Shown here: positions 37,301 to 49,854 of the stretch, piece by piece
Layout: every line of letters begins with the position of its first letter
Position numbering within the stretch: the first letter of the stretch is position 1
Source: Saururus chinensis
Taxonomy: Eukaryota; Streptophyta; Magnoliopsida; Piperales; Saururaceae
DNA: 64,000 bases
Direction: 5' to 3'
Assembly: GCA_035235625.1 (NCBI GenBank)
Contig: CP141140.1
Location: 124,001-188,000, forward strand
The notes under the pieces: generated by a model
What the model saw: only the letters and a program-made list of their open reading frames with translations
Told to the model about the DNA's origin: nothing
Databases searched by the model: none
Made by a program: the position numbers and the translations under genes

Positions 37301-39136
37301 TGTAACACCCCGACCCGCACCACCTGACCCTGACCGGGGTTAGATCGGAAAACACAATCGGAGTGTCAAAATTTAGCAGAAAAATTAAAACCGACTGACC
37401 AGGAGTTGCAGACTTTGAGTGCGAGAGTCATAGCGTTCATCTACGCACTACGGAGCTTTAACGTTCCATTGTGCGTAGATCAGAACAAACCTAATTTTAT
37501 AACTAATTTGGATCGGGCCTACGTTATTTTATCGTTGGTTGCCTACGTGCATATTGGATACCATCTCTGACGTTATTCCAATACGATCGGATCCGAACGT
37601 AGTTCTGCCTAACTGCTAATACATTCACCAGACATCAGAAAATCATATACAATAAAATACGTATACTTTATATCCGAATAATTCATTCGGAATCCGACAA
37701 AAATCTTATAACTCATCGGAGTCAAACGAAAGCCAATAAATCAGTAAAATACACTTCTCACATAGGTGAGAAGAACACTAATAAAACACACATCCCACTC
37801 TATCATAGAGCAGAGCAGAACACACTACAGATCATTTTAGATCATATCAGATCCTATCAAATCATATCAGATTTTATTCGACCATACTGGTCATATCAGA
37901 TCAGAGTATGTCAAGTCATAGCAGAGCATTTCAGATCACAACAAAATAAATCAAAGTAGATTAAATAGAAACATATCAGTATGTATCACATCATAGCAAA
38001 TAATATATCTTAATTAGTATATTACTAATTAAGATATGCATTTATATAAATCATATTAAACTAAAAGGTCAGAAAAGTGTACTTCCCTCCAATTCCGAAA
38101 ATGGCGATGTTCGGAATTGCTCATTTCCTCAGAGCATCTGTCCTTTCTGATTCGGAGATGGTGGCCAGGATCTCCTCTGACTTCGAAACACTTTACCCTT
38201 CTTTCGCCCGTAGGTGACGGACAGAACCTCCCCATGCCTCGAGACATTTCCCTTAGATAGGGTTGCTAACTTGAGGAATGGACGCTTCCATTGCGTAGAT
38301 CACCCTCGAATTAGCTAGGAACGTCTCAAGAATGACTCGAATTGAACTTAAAATGAGTGAGAAACGAAGAACAGAAGTTTCTAAATATGGGAGAGAATAT
38401 AGAAACGTGGGAGAGTTTCTTCTTTTTTTTTTCTTTGGATGCTGTGGATGCTATTTATAGAAAAACTGGATGGATGTGAGGATGACACGTGTCAAACCTA
38501 TCCACTTCCACCATCAATCCTATCCGCTTTGTCAGCAATCCTATCCACTATCAATCCTATCCGCTTTGTCAGCAATCCTATCCACTATCAATCCTATCCG
38601 CTTTGTCGTCAGTCTTATCCACTGCGTCGTCGATCCTATCCATAAAGATATTATTTTATTCAAATAATATCTTAACTTTAAAACGCGATAACTTCCAACC
38701 TTGACGTTAGAATCGCACGCTCTTGATACCGATGGACTCGTGTCAACGAGCCCTTCAAAATAAGACCAAAACATGGGTAGGTCATCCCGCACTTTCAAAG
38801 TGGGTCCCGCCCATATGACATTTTTTTTCGAGGTCGGAATCGTACATTCTTAGTACCGATAGACTTGTATCGATGAGCCCTTTGAAACTAGACCACACAT
38901 GGGTAGGTTATCCCGCACTTTTCGAGCAGGCCCCGTCCATGTGGCACACTTCCCGAGGTCATAACTTTCGTTCCCGACCTCCGTTTTGAGTGTTCTTGGA
39001 TGCGTTGTGCTCGTTACTTCGAGTTCTAACCAAATACGGAAGTTTCAACTCTTAAAACCCTTAAAGAATTAACATATATTACATAATTACCCCTAACCCT
39101 TTGAGGTTAAGCGTAATCGGAACACAGGGTACCACA
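37301..39136 (-). repeat. LTR (upstream, promoter-bearing copy of the minus-strand element)
   Basis: 1836 bp, nearly identical to 31845-33678, with the same TATA box (38459-38452), G-box palindrome (38483-38494), perfect inverted repeat (38005-38037) and hairpins. Transcription would start near 38425 and run leftwards, away from the MYB gene. Confidence 0.92.
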
Positions 39137-39141
39137 GCAAC

Positions 39142-39992
39142 AATCCACACCCCAAATAGGCATAGATGACTAAGAACCTTACTTTTCTTTTTGGTAAACT
39201 TGCAAATGACAATGATGGAGAACTGATGATAAAAACCTAATTTTTTTCTATTTCCTTTCATTAGTGAAAATGGGGGACAAACTTTTTAGATCTTTAGGCG
39301 CCTACCTCCGGTTAGCTAGGTAGGTGCTAATTGATCGCCACTCCGTTGGATCAAAAGCTCCGTATGCTTTAGTGGGTGAATTCTAAAGGTTTAGGATCAT
39401 AATGACATGCTCGCCACTGGTGTCAAGGGGTTATTTGATGAGGAGATGGTGGCAACGATGTAAGTACAATGGCAAAATAGTTACAGACTGATGGAAACAA
39501 GGATTCAAGAAAAACCAAGAAACGTATTTGCTGTTTTTGGGTTTTGGGCTTGGTTGCGGGCGATCTTTTCCGGGTACATGTGAAGAGCACTACATTCCCA
39601 ATCCCGGAATTCCAAAACAAAGAAAGCAAAGGTACAGAAAAACAAAAAACAAAACAAAGGTGTGAGAAAACAAGATCTCCAACAAGGATTATTCGGGACC
39701 TCCAACTTCTTTCTGCGATAATCAGCATCCCCGAGAAGAAACTGGTATAATTTCGTCAAGTATAAGACCAGAGCTTTACCCCCTGAAAAAAAGTATCAGA
39801 CCTCCAGACTATGTACAGAGGGAGAAAATATGAGTGCGCACGCAACGCATTTGGAAGCATTTATTTGGGGCTTGGTGATCAATCTCAACCCAAATTTCGA
39901 GGGAAAAACTACAGGTCAGTAGAGCTTAGACATCTCCAAACTAATTTACCGAGCTCGAACAACAGGCGGCTTGTGTTTTTTTTGGTGGTTAC
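39142..39992. other. Spacer and probable 3' UTR of the MYB gene
   Basis: No gene seen. The part next to 39993 probably contains the MYB 3' UTR; no clear polyadenylation signal could be fixed. Confidence 0.4.
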
Positions 39993-42157
39993 TTAAGCGT
40001 GTTCCAATGCAGCGACAATCCACTGGGAATGGTCTTTGCTGCACAAATCAGCAGTCTCAGATGGTATATGTGAAGGAGATGCAGGCGGAGCGAGGTGGTC
40101 GATACCCGCCCACGGGGGGAATTCGCTTTTGATCCCTTGAGGAAAGTAGGGTTGTTCACTCTGGCGGTCTACTTGCATCTGAATGGACTGTTGCCCGGCT
40201 ACGAGGGAGGGAGACATCATCATGTACTGGAGATAGTCAGACCATTTAATGAGTTGGGGTCGGGTCTCCCTTTCGCCTTCCAGCTCCTCCCCATCTGCTC
40301 GACGAGGAGTACAGAATTGTGCAGCTTCTGTGTTGCAAGTGAGGTCTGAGGACTCCAGTTGCCTGCAGCTGTCTGCGGGGAATGCCCCTAAAAATGGCTG
40401 GAATAAGACGTTGTTTTCGAGGAAGGAGCGCTGCTGTCGGATTTGCTGCTGCTCAATGCTGCGGCCCCCTCCAACTCCAGCACTATTGTTACTCCCGCTT
40501 GTGGTGCTGTTGCTGCCGCCGCGGCTGCCGTTTGTCGGCGGAGACAAAGTAGTGGTATTAGAAGTGCCGGCGGCTGAACAGCAGTTTCGTCGCCCACCCC
40601 TGAGATGAGGAGGGTCGGTGGTGGTGTTAGTGTCCGGTGATGGAAGATCGATGGTTGGGGATTTGAAGCCCGCGGTAGACATTGGAATAGGAAGGATTGG
40701 GGTGGGGCTCGTGGTCAAGCCGCAACTGCTCAAAACGAAGCCTACGGAACTGGGGCAGCTACTCGTGGACTCGAGATGGTCGCTACAATTCAGTAATGGG
40801 AATGGCAACGGGGAGGCGCGGCTGGCTTGGAATTGGTTCAACCAAAGAGCAGGAGGCCCTGGGTCTGTCTCCGGGTATGTGCTTGGGGTGAAGACCTGGC
40901 CGGTGGCTGCCGCGGCCTGCTCAGTGCTATAACTAAATGAACCACCACTGGTCGGGGATTGCGCCACTTGGCAAAAGAATGGGCTCATATAGCTTGGTGG
41001 GGAAGGCATTGTCCCACCACTAGCAGAGGGTGAAGCGGTTTCCCGGCGACCGCGAGGAGTACCTGCTGAAGTGCTCCTTTCCAGGAAGAAGTCCTTTGTG
41101 ACGGTGTGTGTCATCGTCACAGGAGGAGACCCGGACCCCTCCCCAATATTCTTGAACAGCAATGGCGGTCTCAACTCGCCAGCCGGCGGGTTGGAGCTGT
41201 CGACGGCCAGGACCAATCTCGCCGGATCGCGGGAAGCTGCGGGCGGCTCCCTTAGGCTAATGCTGTGGCCCTCCTTGATGTCTACATTGTCCACCTCGGC
41301 GAGCGGTTTGTGGGTGTTTGGGTCAATGCCCCTTTGCCGCAACTTCTTCTTAAGACTCGAGTTCCACAGATTCTTGATCTCGTTATCGGTTCTACCGGGC
41401 AGCTGTGCAGCTATCTGAGACCACCTACGCCATCCAAGAACCAAAGTAGTAATAGTAAGAAACATGCAAGGCCCCTAAGTCGCATCCATGTATATTCTCG
41501 ACTAGTCCAAAGATAAGTGGTGAACGCTATACTGGATAATGAGCTGGAGCCACCCGGCCGTAAGATCACAGCCTTGACCACTATTTTACGGCAGGGGCTG
41601 CAGCTCGCTACTCTGAAGGTACAGCTCTAGGTAGCCATCCTCTACATATAGATTATATGCGTATTATACTTTGCTGCCCAATTTAAGCCCCTAAAGAAGA
41701 TGAGGTCTAAAATCGAAGAGAGCAGTCTGAGCGCAAAGGAAGAGGCGAGGATCGTACCTGTTGCCTAAAACGGCATGGAGTTCAATTATAAGGTGCTCCT
41801 CCCGCTCAGAGAATGAGCCCCTCTTGAGATCAGGCCTCAAATAGTTTATCCACCTCAATCTGCAGCTTTTTCCGCACCTTTGAAGACCTGCAAACGAATT
41901 ATATGCATACATTAGTGTTCTCTTTCCTCTTTTATTTTTTCCTTACTTGTAGGGGTAAGGAAAAAATAAAAAAATATTAGATAAACGAGTGCTAGCTTTT
42001 CTGCTACCCTTTTTGACAACTGACCTGCTTCTTTAGGCACAGAGGACCAACACCCATGACCGTACTTAGTTATATGCCTCAAAAGTCTGTCATCTTCCTC
42101 CGGAGACCACAGACCTTTCTTCAGCTTCTGCTTGTAGCAACAAGAATGCCTCCCCAT
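39993..42157 (-). CDS. R2R3-MYB transcription factor, subgroup 13 (MYB61/50/55/86-like), complete
   Basis: Nuclear DNA-binding regulator. Exons 42157-42025 (133 bp), 41887-41758 (130 bp) and 41424-39993, the classic three-exon MYB layout with these exact first two lengths; together 564 residues plus stop. R2 has W17, W37 and W57. R3 has F70, W89 and W108 with [10 protein letters not shown]. The start [20 protein letters not shown] and [10 protein letters not shown] after the domain are hallmarks of subgroup 13, known in Arabidopsis for roles in lignin, mucilage and stomatal control. The bHLH-contact motif is absent from R3. The tail (residues ~130-564) is rich in Ser, Thr, Pro and Asn with no named domain, is longer than in Arabidopsis MYB61 (366 residues), and ends [12 protein letters not shown], close to the family's C-terminal QWIVAAF-type motif. 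The exons are much GC-richer than the neighbourhood. Looks intact. Confidence 0.95.
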
Positions 42158-43216
42158 CTATTCGATTCTGGGCCAATCCACAAATTTGAGGTGAGGTGGA
42201 AGTTGAAAGCCGATCAAGGGTTTTCTGATGTGCGGATTCCAGTCTATCTTGTTGGAAATGCAGGAAAAGAGAAGGAAATTAAGAGGAGGGGGTAAAAAGG
42301 AGTACTGCGGGAGAACTTGGAGGGGGGGAAAGAGGCAGAGGCGTCGTGGTCGGGAAGGAGATTGGAGTTCGAGGTTTCTTGAACGCAGTGAGTGGAGGGG
42401 AGGCTGGATGGGAGAAGGGAAGAAGGGAGAAAGAAGAGGACTATAATCCTCTCATGTCCGTAGCAAATGTTTCGTCAGATTAAGGCTTGAGGAGAGACTC
42501 AACTAGACGAAACAATTTACTGATGACACCGTCCTAGTCCGGGCGGAGATTAATTTTACAAGTTTCAAAACAAAACATACAGCAAAAAAATTATGGCTGA
42601 ATTAAGAAAGAAAGAAAAAACAATTGTGTCCTCGTAATCTTGCGTTGGCTCTGAAGCAATCCCCTTATTCTCTCATGCTATTTCTATTCCAAGATTCCGA
42701 TACAAATACAAGTGGAGGATTTCATTAAGAAATAATGGCATATGACCTCCATGACAAGGAATTGCCATACATGCACAAGTATTCGCTTCTATGGGCTACA
42801 ATACAGACATGGAATGGTATAATAACAGGAACTTTTAGCTTTTCCATTCCCTTGCCCCCAACAACTTTCTTTTGGCTCCCAGTGTTAGGGGACCCACACA
42901 AGAGGACAACCAGGTCACCCAGCCTTTTCGCTTTTGTGGTAATTTGTCGAAAATCATCACCCGTTTGAAAAGATTCATCATTACGTGGAAAGAATCAAAT
43001 AACACACTTGGATGTCTTCTACCAAAGTCAATAGGGTATCTTATTGGACTTTCTCATTTTACCGCTCTTCGTTCTTTAAAAATAAAACCTCGTAAGTAGT
43101 ATACCTTATTTAAAAGGTAAAATGATATTTTTATTCTACTTTAATTATATTAAATGTCTAATCCACCTTAATTGGACAAGGAAAAGTGAAAATTTGTGCT
43201 GTCAAAATTAACTCAT
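42158..43216. other. MYB promoter region and spacer
   Basis: The first 280 bp upstream of the MYB ATG are GA-rich on the + strand (CT-rich on the transcribed strand), as in a plant leader. No convincing TATA box was fixed. The remainder shows no gene. Confidence 0.4.
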
Positions 43217-43523
43217 TGTAATACCCCGAGTTCTTGAATGCCCAAAATTTAAGGTAAATCCTAGCTAAGGGTTCCAAAATTATCTAAATAAAATCTTCTT
43301 TTAATCACTTGCAATCATTATTTGTGTGTAAGTGTTATAGTGATCTTCATGTACTCGTTTTGAAAAAAATAAAAAAATAATATTATTACTATCTATTTTA
43401 GTCAAGTTAACATCATCGGATGTTAGTTGCTTACGTACTTCTTCGATAACATCTCAAATGTTATTCTAATATAATCAGATCTTGACGTAGTTTTACCTAA
43501 TATCAAAGAGATTTTAATAAGTA

Positions 43524-43599
<76 letters not shown>

Positions 43600-44269
43600 G
43601 CTTAAGTATTTTCAATATGCATTCATATATAAAAGTCAATGTAGAAAATAAAAGTGTTGACAAATCATTCTTTTATGAAATCCGATAAACATTCACATAA
43701 TCAAATAAACATTTGTAAAATATGACAAATTGGATAAATTATTAGTAAATTGAATCAGATAAATCGTTCACAAAATTAGATAAATTATTATTTATATAAT
43801 TGCACAAATACCAGAGCGACATACACCTTTGCTTGTGGGGCAATTGGATCATAATGGAATGGATTTTTCCAAAATATCTCACTTCATGAGCGTGTCATGT
43901 GCCTCAATAAATAGTATATAAGAGTTATAACTTTGATAGATTTTGGGCTTTATACTAAATAACTACTATTCAAATTCAATAATTCAAAATCATTCGAAAT
44001 GTCATTTAAATAATAATTCAAGTCTGAAAGGCCAAATACTCAAAATTGATGAAGAACTCATTAAACAACCATAAGTCATTTAGCATCTTACTAAAACATT
44101 CATAGCATGCACTCATATATAATTTATAAACCGTATAAGTCAACTACTTAAGAAGCATTTATATTTATTTAAATTAGCATGCATTAAAATTATAAAGCTA
44201 TAAACATTTACTCCTTGAGATTTCCATAGATAGTGATGGTCGGAGTCTCTCGTCTTTAAGGCCATTATC
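43217..44269 (-). mobile_element. Old LTR of the dominant superfamily, left part
   Basis: Starts TGTAATACCCCGAG. GTTAGTTGCTTACGTACTT and the following TATTCTAATATAATCAGATC-TTGACGTAGTTTTACCTAA are a diverged form of the conserved LTR block. It contains a (TA)n tract at 43529-43597. The sequence stops where the inverted LTR pair begins, and LTR text (module) resumes at 46555, so the two parts were probably one LTR. Fossil, clearly older than the 31845 element. Confidence 0.65.
43529..43597. repeat. (TA)n microsatellite
   Basis: About 33 TA units with few interruptions, inside the old LTR. Confidence 0.95.
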
Positions 44270-45068
44270 TGTAATGCCCCGACCTAGGCCGGGGGTCCGA
44301 AAATGATAAAAACCAAACCTAGAACCGGGAATGGCGAACTTTGAGTGCGAGAGTCTTCTTGTTCCTCTATGTGCTTCGGAACTTTAGTGCTCTGTTACGC
44401 GTAGGCCAGGACAAACCTAATTATATAACTAATTCAGATCAGGCCAACATTGTCTTTCCGTTGGTTGCCTATGTACGTATCGGATAACATTCGCGATGTT
44501 GCTCTGATACGATCGGATCCGTACGTAGTTCTGCCTACTGGCTACTATATGCATCAAACCATACAAAAATACATACGTATACCCAAATATTTAATCGAGG
44601 TTATACGAAAACCCGTAAAACACCGGCAACATATATCTTGCTCTATCATAGAGACGAGCACTCCACGACCACTACAACATGCCTCACTTTATCCCAAAGC
44701 AAATCCATCACATTCACATATCTCGCTCCATCACTGAGCCGAGACCACATGCATCACACATCTCGCTCTATCACTTAGCCGAGATCGAACACACACACAC
44801 AACACGTCTCTCTCTAACACAGAGTAAGACGACACACATCATGACATATAAGCATAGCATATCATAATATAAAGGATCATAGCATATCAAGGCATAGCGT
44901 ATACCCTATCTAGCACATGTATTCTATAATTAAAATAAGAGGTCAGAAATGCTTACTCCCCTAATGTCTCGCGAGGTAGTGGTATTCGCTGTACTCGTTT
45001 TTGGGTGTCCTCCCCTTCGGATCTGGAGACAACGAATGGAGCCTCCTCTAACCTCCGCACGTTCCTTG
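44270..45068 (-). mobile_element. LTR fragment, antisense arm of an inverted pair
   Basis: Begins TGTAATGCCCCGACCTAGG. It contains the block CGATCGGATCCGTACGTAGT (44510), hairpins of the CTCGCTCTATCAC type (44635-44830), and ACTCCCCTAATGTCTCGCGAG (44956), then changes abruptly at about 45068 to the opposite strand's text. Its subfamily is close to the LTR at 59793. Confidence 0.75.
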
Positions 45069-46437
45069 GAGCAGTCCTTTATTCGAGTTGGAGACCGTAT
45101 AAGGAGGGAACACCCAAGAGAAGGAGAGGTCCTGCTCGTTGTCCTCGAGCACCGACACACTTCTTCTTCGTTTCTGATCGTCTTAACTCCGATTTAGTCA
45201 ATTTAAGAGGCGTTCTTGACTAAATCGAGTGTGTTCTACTCAATGGAGGGGTTCGTTAACAACTGTATGAGGAGCAAAGGCCCTACCCATCATCCTCAAG
45301 CACCGGAGAAAGAAAAATGGGTCATGAATAAGATGAGGTTCTGCCCGTAATTGTCGGGTCACAATGAGAGGATAAATTCAGAGTCGGGGAGGCCATGTCC
45401 TCCACCACCCAGTAAGAGAGGCATCCCCGAGCTAAAGGGAGACTCCACCCATAGTTCACAAGCACAGAAGGAGAAAGATGTCTCCAAAAAGAGGATGTCC
45501 TATCCGTCAGCTCCGAGTACGGGAAGTAAGAAACGTCCCCAAGTTAAAGGATGCTACGTCCACCTACTTTGAAGGAGATTCTGCCTGCCATATCCGCATC
45601 TGAAAGGAGGACATTGCCGCTTCCGATGTCTTCTATAGGTAAGTATACCTAATATTTTGTATGAGAATACATATACATCATAAGTAGTTAACTTGCACTT
45701 ACACATCTTAATTAGTGATAATAATGTACTAATTAAGATGTATGAATTGTTATGATGTCTTGATTTGAATTACGGTGTTATGCTTTATCTGATATGATCT
45801 GAAGTGTCATGCCATACTTTGATCTTTTGTGTTCTAATATGTTATGCTTTGATGTAACTTGTTATGTTCCGTCTCACTCTAGGGTAGAGCGAGACATGTG
45901 GTGTGTGTTGTTTGGTCTCGGCTCAGTGATAGAGCGAGACTTGTGTATGTGCTTGATCCCTCTTTGTGGTAGAGCGAGATGTGCAATTTTGTTGATTTAT
46001 TAACTTCCGCTTAACTGCAATAGATTACAAATTTCAATATGATTTTGATTAGATATCAATATTAACGTATTTTAACATATATAATTTTGTGATGCCTGAT
46101 GTATGTAGTAGCCGTTAGGCAGAACTACGTTTAGATCCGATCGTATTGGAATAATATTCAATACGTACATAGGCAACCAATGACAAGGCAACGTTGACCT
46201 GATCCAAATTAATTATAATAATAAGTTTTATTTTGGTTTATACGTGACAAACTATAAAGCTTGGTTGTGTGTATGCGGTCGTTACAATGTAAGTTTACGT
46301 AAGGGGAAACTTTGAAGCTCCGTAGTACGTAGATGAATGTTGTACCTCTCACACACAAATGATTATTTCTGGCTTAAGGAAAGAAATTTTTTTTATTAAG
46401 AGATTTTCTAGGCCCCGGTTCGGGTTGGGGCATTACA
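45069..46437 (+). mobile_element. LTR fragment, sense arm of an inverted pair
   Basis: From GTTGGAGACCGTATAAGGAG (45080) it runs in the opposite direction to the neighbour. It has a 14-bp-arm perfect hairpin (45703-45741), GTCTCACTCTAGGGTAGAGCGAGAC-type hairpins (45880-45985), the block GATCCGATCGTATTGGAAT (46135), and ends GGGGCATTACA. Its subfamily is close to the solo LTR at 12814. No matching 5-bp duplication flanks the pair. Confidence 0.75.
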
Positions 46438-46900
46438 ATGCTGCACATCACACAAATTATGTCAAGCCATCACATGCGCTGCTTACGTTGGTATTATTTT
46501 TTTCTTTTTCTTTTCATCCTTATTTAAAATCCAGTTTTAGATTTTTAAATGATTGTAACATCCTACCCCGAACTTGAATTCAAGGGTTCCTAATACTATT
46601 GGGTTCGTATCAATGAGCCTTATAGAACATGACCATGTAAGGGCATGTTATCTCGTAATTTAAAGTGGGGCCTACTTATGGTACACTTCTTGAGGCATGA
46701 TCTCGATATATGAGTTACACATTCTTAAGATTGATATGTTTGTCTCTCTAAGCCCTACCAAAACCCTTAAAGCTCCTCGTAACAAATCGAGTTTAAAATA
46801 GTTCAAATTTATGAAAAATAGTTAATGGGCCTAAAACTCGCTTATAGGCCAAAAAAAAATTATTTTCAAATTTTTAAAAATTACTTATTGTTATACCCAT
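46438..46900 (-). mobile_element. Old LTR, right part
   Basis: CTATTGGGTTCGTATCAATG and AATTTAAAGTGGGGCCTACT (46600-46680) are a diverged copy of the shared module, followed by a second weaker copy near 46720-46760. The right boundary is not resolved. Confidence 0.55.
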
Positions 46901-47632
46901 CTTTTCTATCTAATGAGAAGCAAGTAGAGTTTTGGTGTAAAACAAATGAAGTAAGAATATTAACTTCCAAAATAAAGCCAATGAAAGAAAAATAGATGGT
47001 TCATATCAGCTTTGGGGCCCTCACACCATATTTCATGTGACGTGTGAGTTACAATCAATTGATTGTAAACACAAAAATATGTTATGTGACCGCATTTTCA
47101 CGTGTTTTCCCACACAACGAGTTGATCAGCAACTCACACTATGTTTGGTAAGAGTAAACTCAAGAAGGGTCAGATTGATATTCACACTAGATGAAACCAA
47201 TCTTCTTAGGAAGAGATGTCACTCGGGTTGGGTATATGGTGAAACCCGACCCTACCCTAATGGGTCGGGTTTGATTTTTAAAATTCAACTAGAATAACTA
47301 TTCGAGTCAGATTCGGATTTTAGGTGATCAAACACGACCTGAATAAAATTATAAATATAAAATTTTAAAATTTTTATATATTTTTATATTATTTTTTAAA
47401 AAATATTTTTTAAAAAAAATGAGTAAACTTTTTTATTTTAAATGGGTCGGGTTCAAGTTACAATTTCTTTAAGTTGTATTGGGTTCGGATTTGAAAAACT
47501 TGACCCGATGGCATCCTATTCCTCGGGTGAGGTAAAAGGGGAGGGAGAAAGATTGACCTAGTTTGTTTTTTGGGCCAAGCTATTTAACAGCTGAATTGGA
47601 TTTCTGCCAAATCGAATCGGGAAACTCGTAGC

Positions 47633-48836
47633 TAGGGCTGTCAATGGGTAGGGTATGGGTCGGGTAAGGCTTTACCCATATCCATACCCGCTTCCAGAAA
47701 TTTTACCCATACACTACCCATTACCCATTTCCGCATTCATTACCTATATCCTACTTATTACCCATTACCAGCGGGTAAATAGGCGGGTAACTGGTAAATA
47801 ACTAATTAATTAGTAAACAAAAATAATAACAATTATATATGTTAAAAGTCTATTCAAAGTACAAAAAAATCAATCTAATATAAACTTATAAAAAGCTCAC
47901 AATTCATATAAACAATTAAAACATAATAAAAATCTAACACCTTATATAAACTTAAATAATTAAAAAAACTAAGACTCAAAGATATTTTTATTACTCCAAA
48001 TTTATTGGATCATTATACCAAAATGCTACAAGATGTACCCTTTTTATATAAAAAGCAAAGACAAAAAAGATTTACCCAGTTCTCTTCCATTTTCTCTATA
48101 AGAAGTTTGCATTATAAGTTTATACATATTTTTCAAAAGCCTTCTATGCAATGCATCACAATGAAAGTACAAAATATTCTAATAGAAGTTACAAAATATT
48201 TCAAAGGTAAAACATTCTCCTTGGACACCATATACAACTTTGTCTTTATAAAGGTATGTAAATGTATATCCTTATCATGCCCGTAAGAAAAAACAAAAAC
48301 AAAAGTAAGTTTTTCTTTTGTTCATAAGCTTCTACCTGTGACTAACAAATGGTAAGAAGCAAATTATAAATCAAGTTATCCTACACAAAGCTAACACACT
48401 TGTTCTTGCCAAGCCGCTACTGCCCTATGCCCCGTTCGCCATCCCCTGGTCTATGGTTGGTTGATCAAAAGAAAATAGCCCCACTTATGATTTAGGGTTT
48501 GTTAGGTGCGTAGCGGGTACTTACTTTAGGTATTTGAGTTGAGTAGGGCGGGCTTGGGCATTTGGGCTTGATGGGTTATTGGGTTGGGGATTGGGGTAGT
48601 GGGTAAATTATAAGTATATATAAATAATTAAACATAAGAATTGTGATGAGTATTATATATATTAAATTGGGTAATGGGTATGGCTAAGGGGTTACCCATA
48701 CCCTACCTACGTAATAAATGGGCAGGTAAAATTACCCACTTAGTTTACCCTTTACCCATTTATCAATTACCCACTCACGAATTTCGGATTGGGCGAGTGG
48801 GTAAAGCGGGTAAATGGTTACCCGTTGATAGCCCTA
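47633..48836. mobile_element. hAT-like non-autonomous element, 1.2 kb
   Basis: Ends TAGGGCTGTCAATGGGTA and TACCCGTTGATAGCCCTA are inverted, flanked by a perfect 8-bp duplication CTCGTAGC (47625-47632, 48837-48844). Subterminal regions are packed with GGGTA/TACCC motifs in both orientations, as hAT transposase binding sites often are. No transposase. Confidence 0.82.
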
Positions 48837-48844
48837 CTCGTAGC

Positions 48845-49850
48845 CAGCCACCAATATGGGGTGGTGGTCAGGTTAATTTCAAAAAAACAGCTCCTGCCCT
48901 AGCCATCATCTGTTATTGTCATCTAGGCATGGCCACAAACCCATACTTACAGGCCCCCATGTCCACGCGATTATGAGCAACAAGTGAATCGATGCACCCA
49001 CATGTAGCATTTCCCTTAACTACGGTGAGGAATTTCACTCATTGCATTTTCAACTCAATAATAAACGAAGTATTTCTATTAAATTTGGTTTGTTATTAAT
49101 CACAATCAATTATTAGAAGCATATTATGTATAAACTATTGGGGTAAATAATAGAAATGCATGTAGTATTTAGAGTAAATTATGCTTACACCATGTCTTTA
49201 GTAAAATAACACTTATGTTCCCTAATGTTTTAAAAGTTTATACACACAACATTATCTTTCCTAATGTTTTAAAAATTATACACACATCATTATCTTTAAT
49301 AAAACTCTCATTAATTATTTTTAAAAAGATAAAATAATTTTATTCACTTAATTGCTATGGGTGTTGTAGTCATGTAGACAATGGAGAGTGTAGTAGTGAG
49401 AATAAATAAAAGAGGAGATACGTCCGCCATACTTTTCATTGGCCAAGGTTGATTATGAACCCTTTTAACGATTAAATGAATAAGAATATTTTTTTATTTA
49501 AAAATAATTATTAATAATTTTATTTAAGCTATTGGAGTATGTGTAATTCTAATATGCTAAAAAGTGTAAGTATAATTTTATTAAGGTCAAGAGGTATATG
49601 TATAATTTATTCTAATATTTAATTTAAAAGATTCCGACCATTCTTTTAGCGTCCAATTTATTGCACCTGACCCACTTGAAATTACTGTGTTTATTTGTTG
49701 TTTCCCTTCTTCAATCCATGCTAGTTTCAGATGGAGGGGCCCTCTTCTCAAGACAAATATCCTTATAGACTGACAGCGTAGAAAATATTATTATCGTTTC
49801 AATTACAAAAAAGTAGTACCGTATCAAACTCCTTAGCAAAAGTCAATAAA
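48845..49850. other. AT-rich spacer, no gene recognised
   Basis: Contains a short duplication of ACACACATTATCTTTACTAA-like text (49230-49300). Otherwise nothing identifiable. Confidence 0.4.
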
Positions 49851-49854
49851 TGAA

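Larger units (their letters stand above)
31845..39136 (-). mobile_element. Complete non-coding LTR element (LARD-like, Ty3/gypsy-type ends)
   Basis: Two LTRs (31845-33678 and 37301-39136) surround 3.6 kb of internal DNA. Both flanks are GCAAC (31840-31844, 39137-39141), a perfect 5-bp target duplication. Orientation is minus: the primer site TGGTATCGGAG (initiator tRNA-Met type) is three bases inside the right LTR at 37297-37287, and the polypurine tract AAGGGGGGAAGAA abuts the left LTR at 33691-33679. No gag or pol is visible; the inside is low-complexity repeats and a duplicated conserved domain. The LTRs differ at only about 15-20 of 1835 sites by eye, so insertion was recent, roughly 0.3-0.5 million years at commonly used grass rates. 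It looks structurally whole but must borrow proteins from an autonomous relative. Confidence 0.92.

Noticed and set aside
40095-41418. Several + strand open frames opposite the MYB third exon
   Set aside because: Shadow frames of the GC-rich MYB coding sequence.
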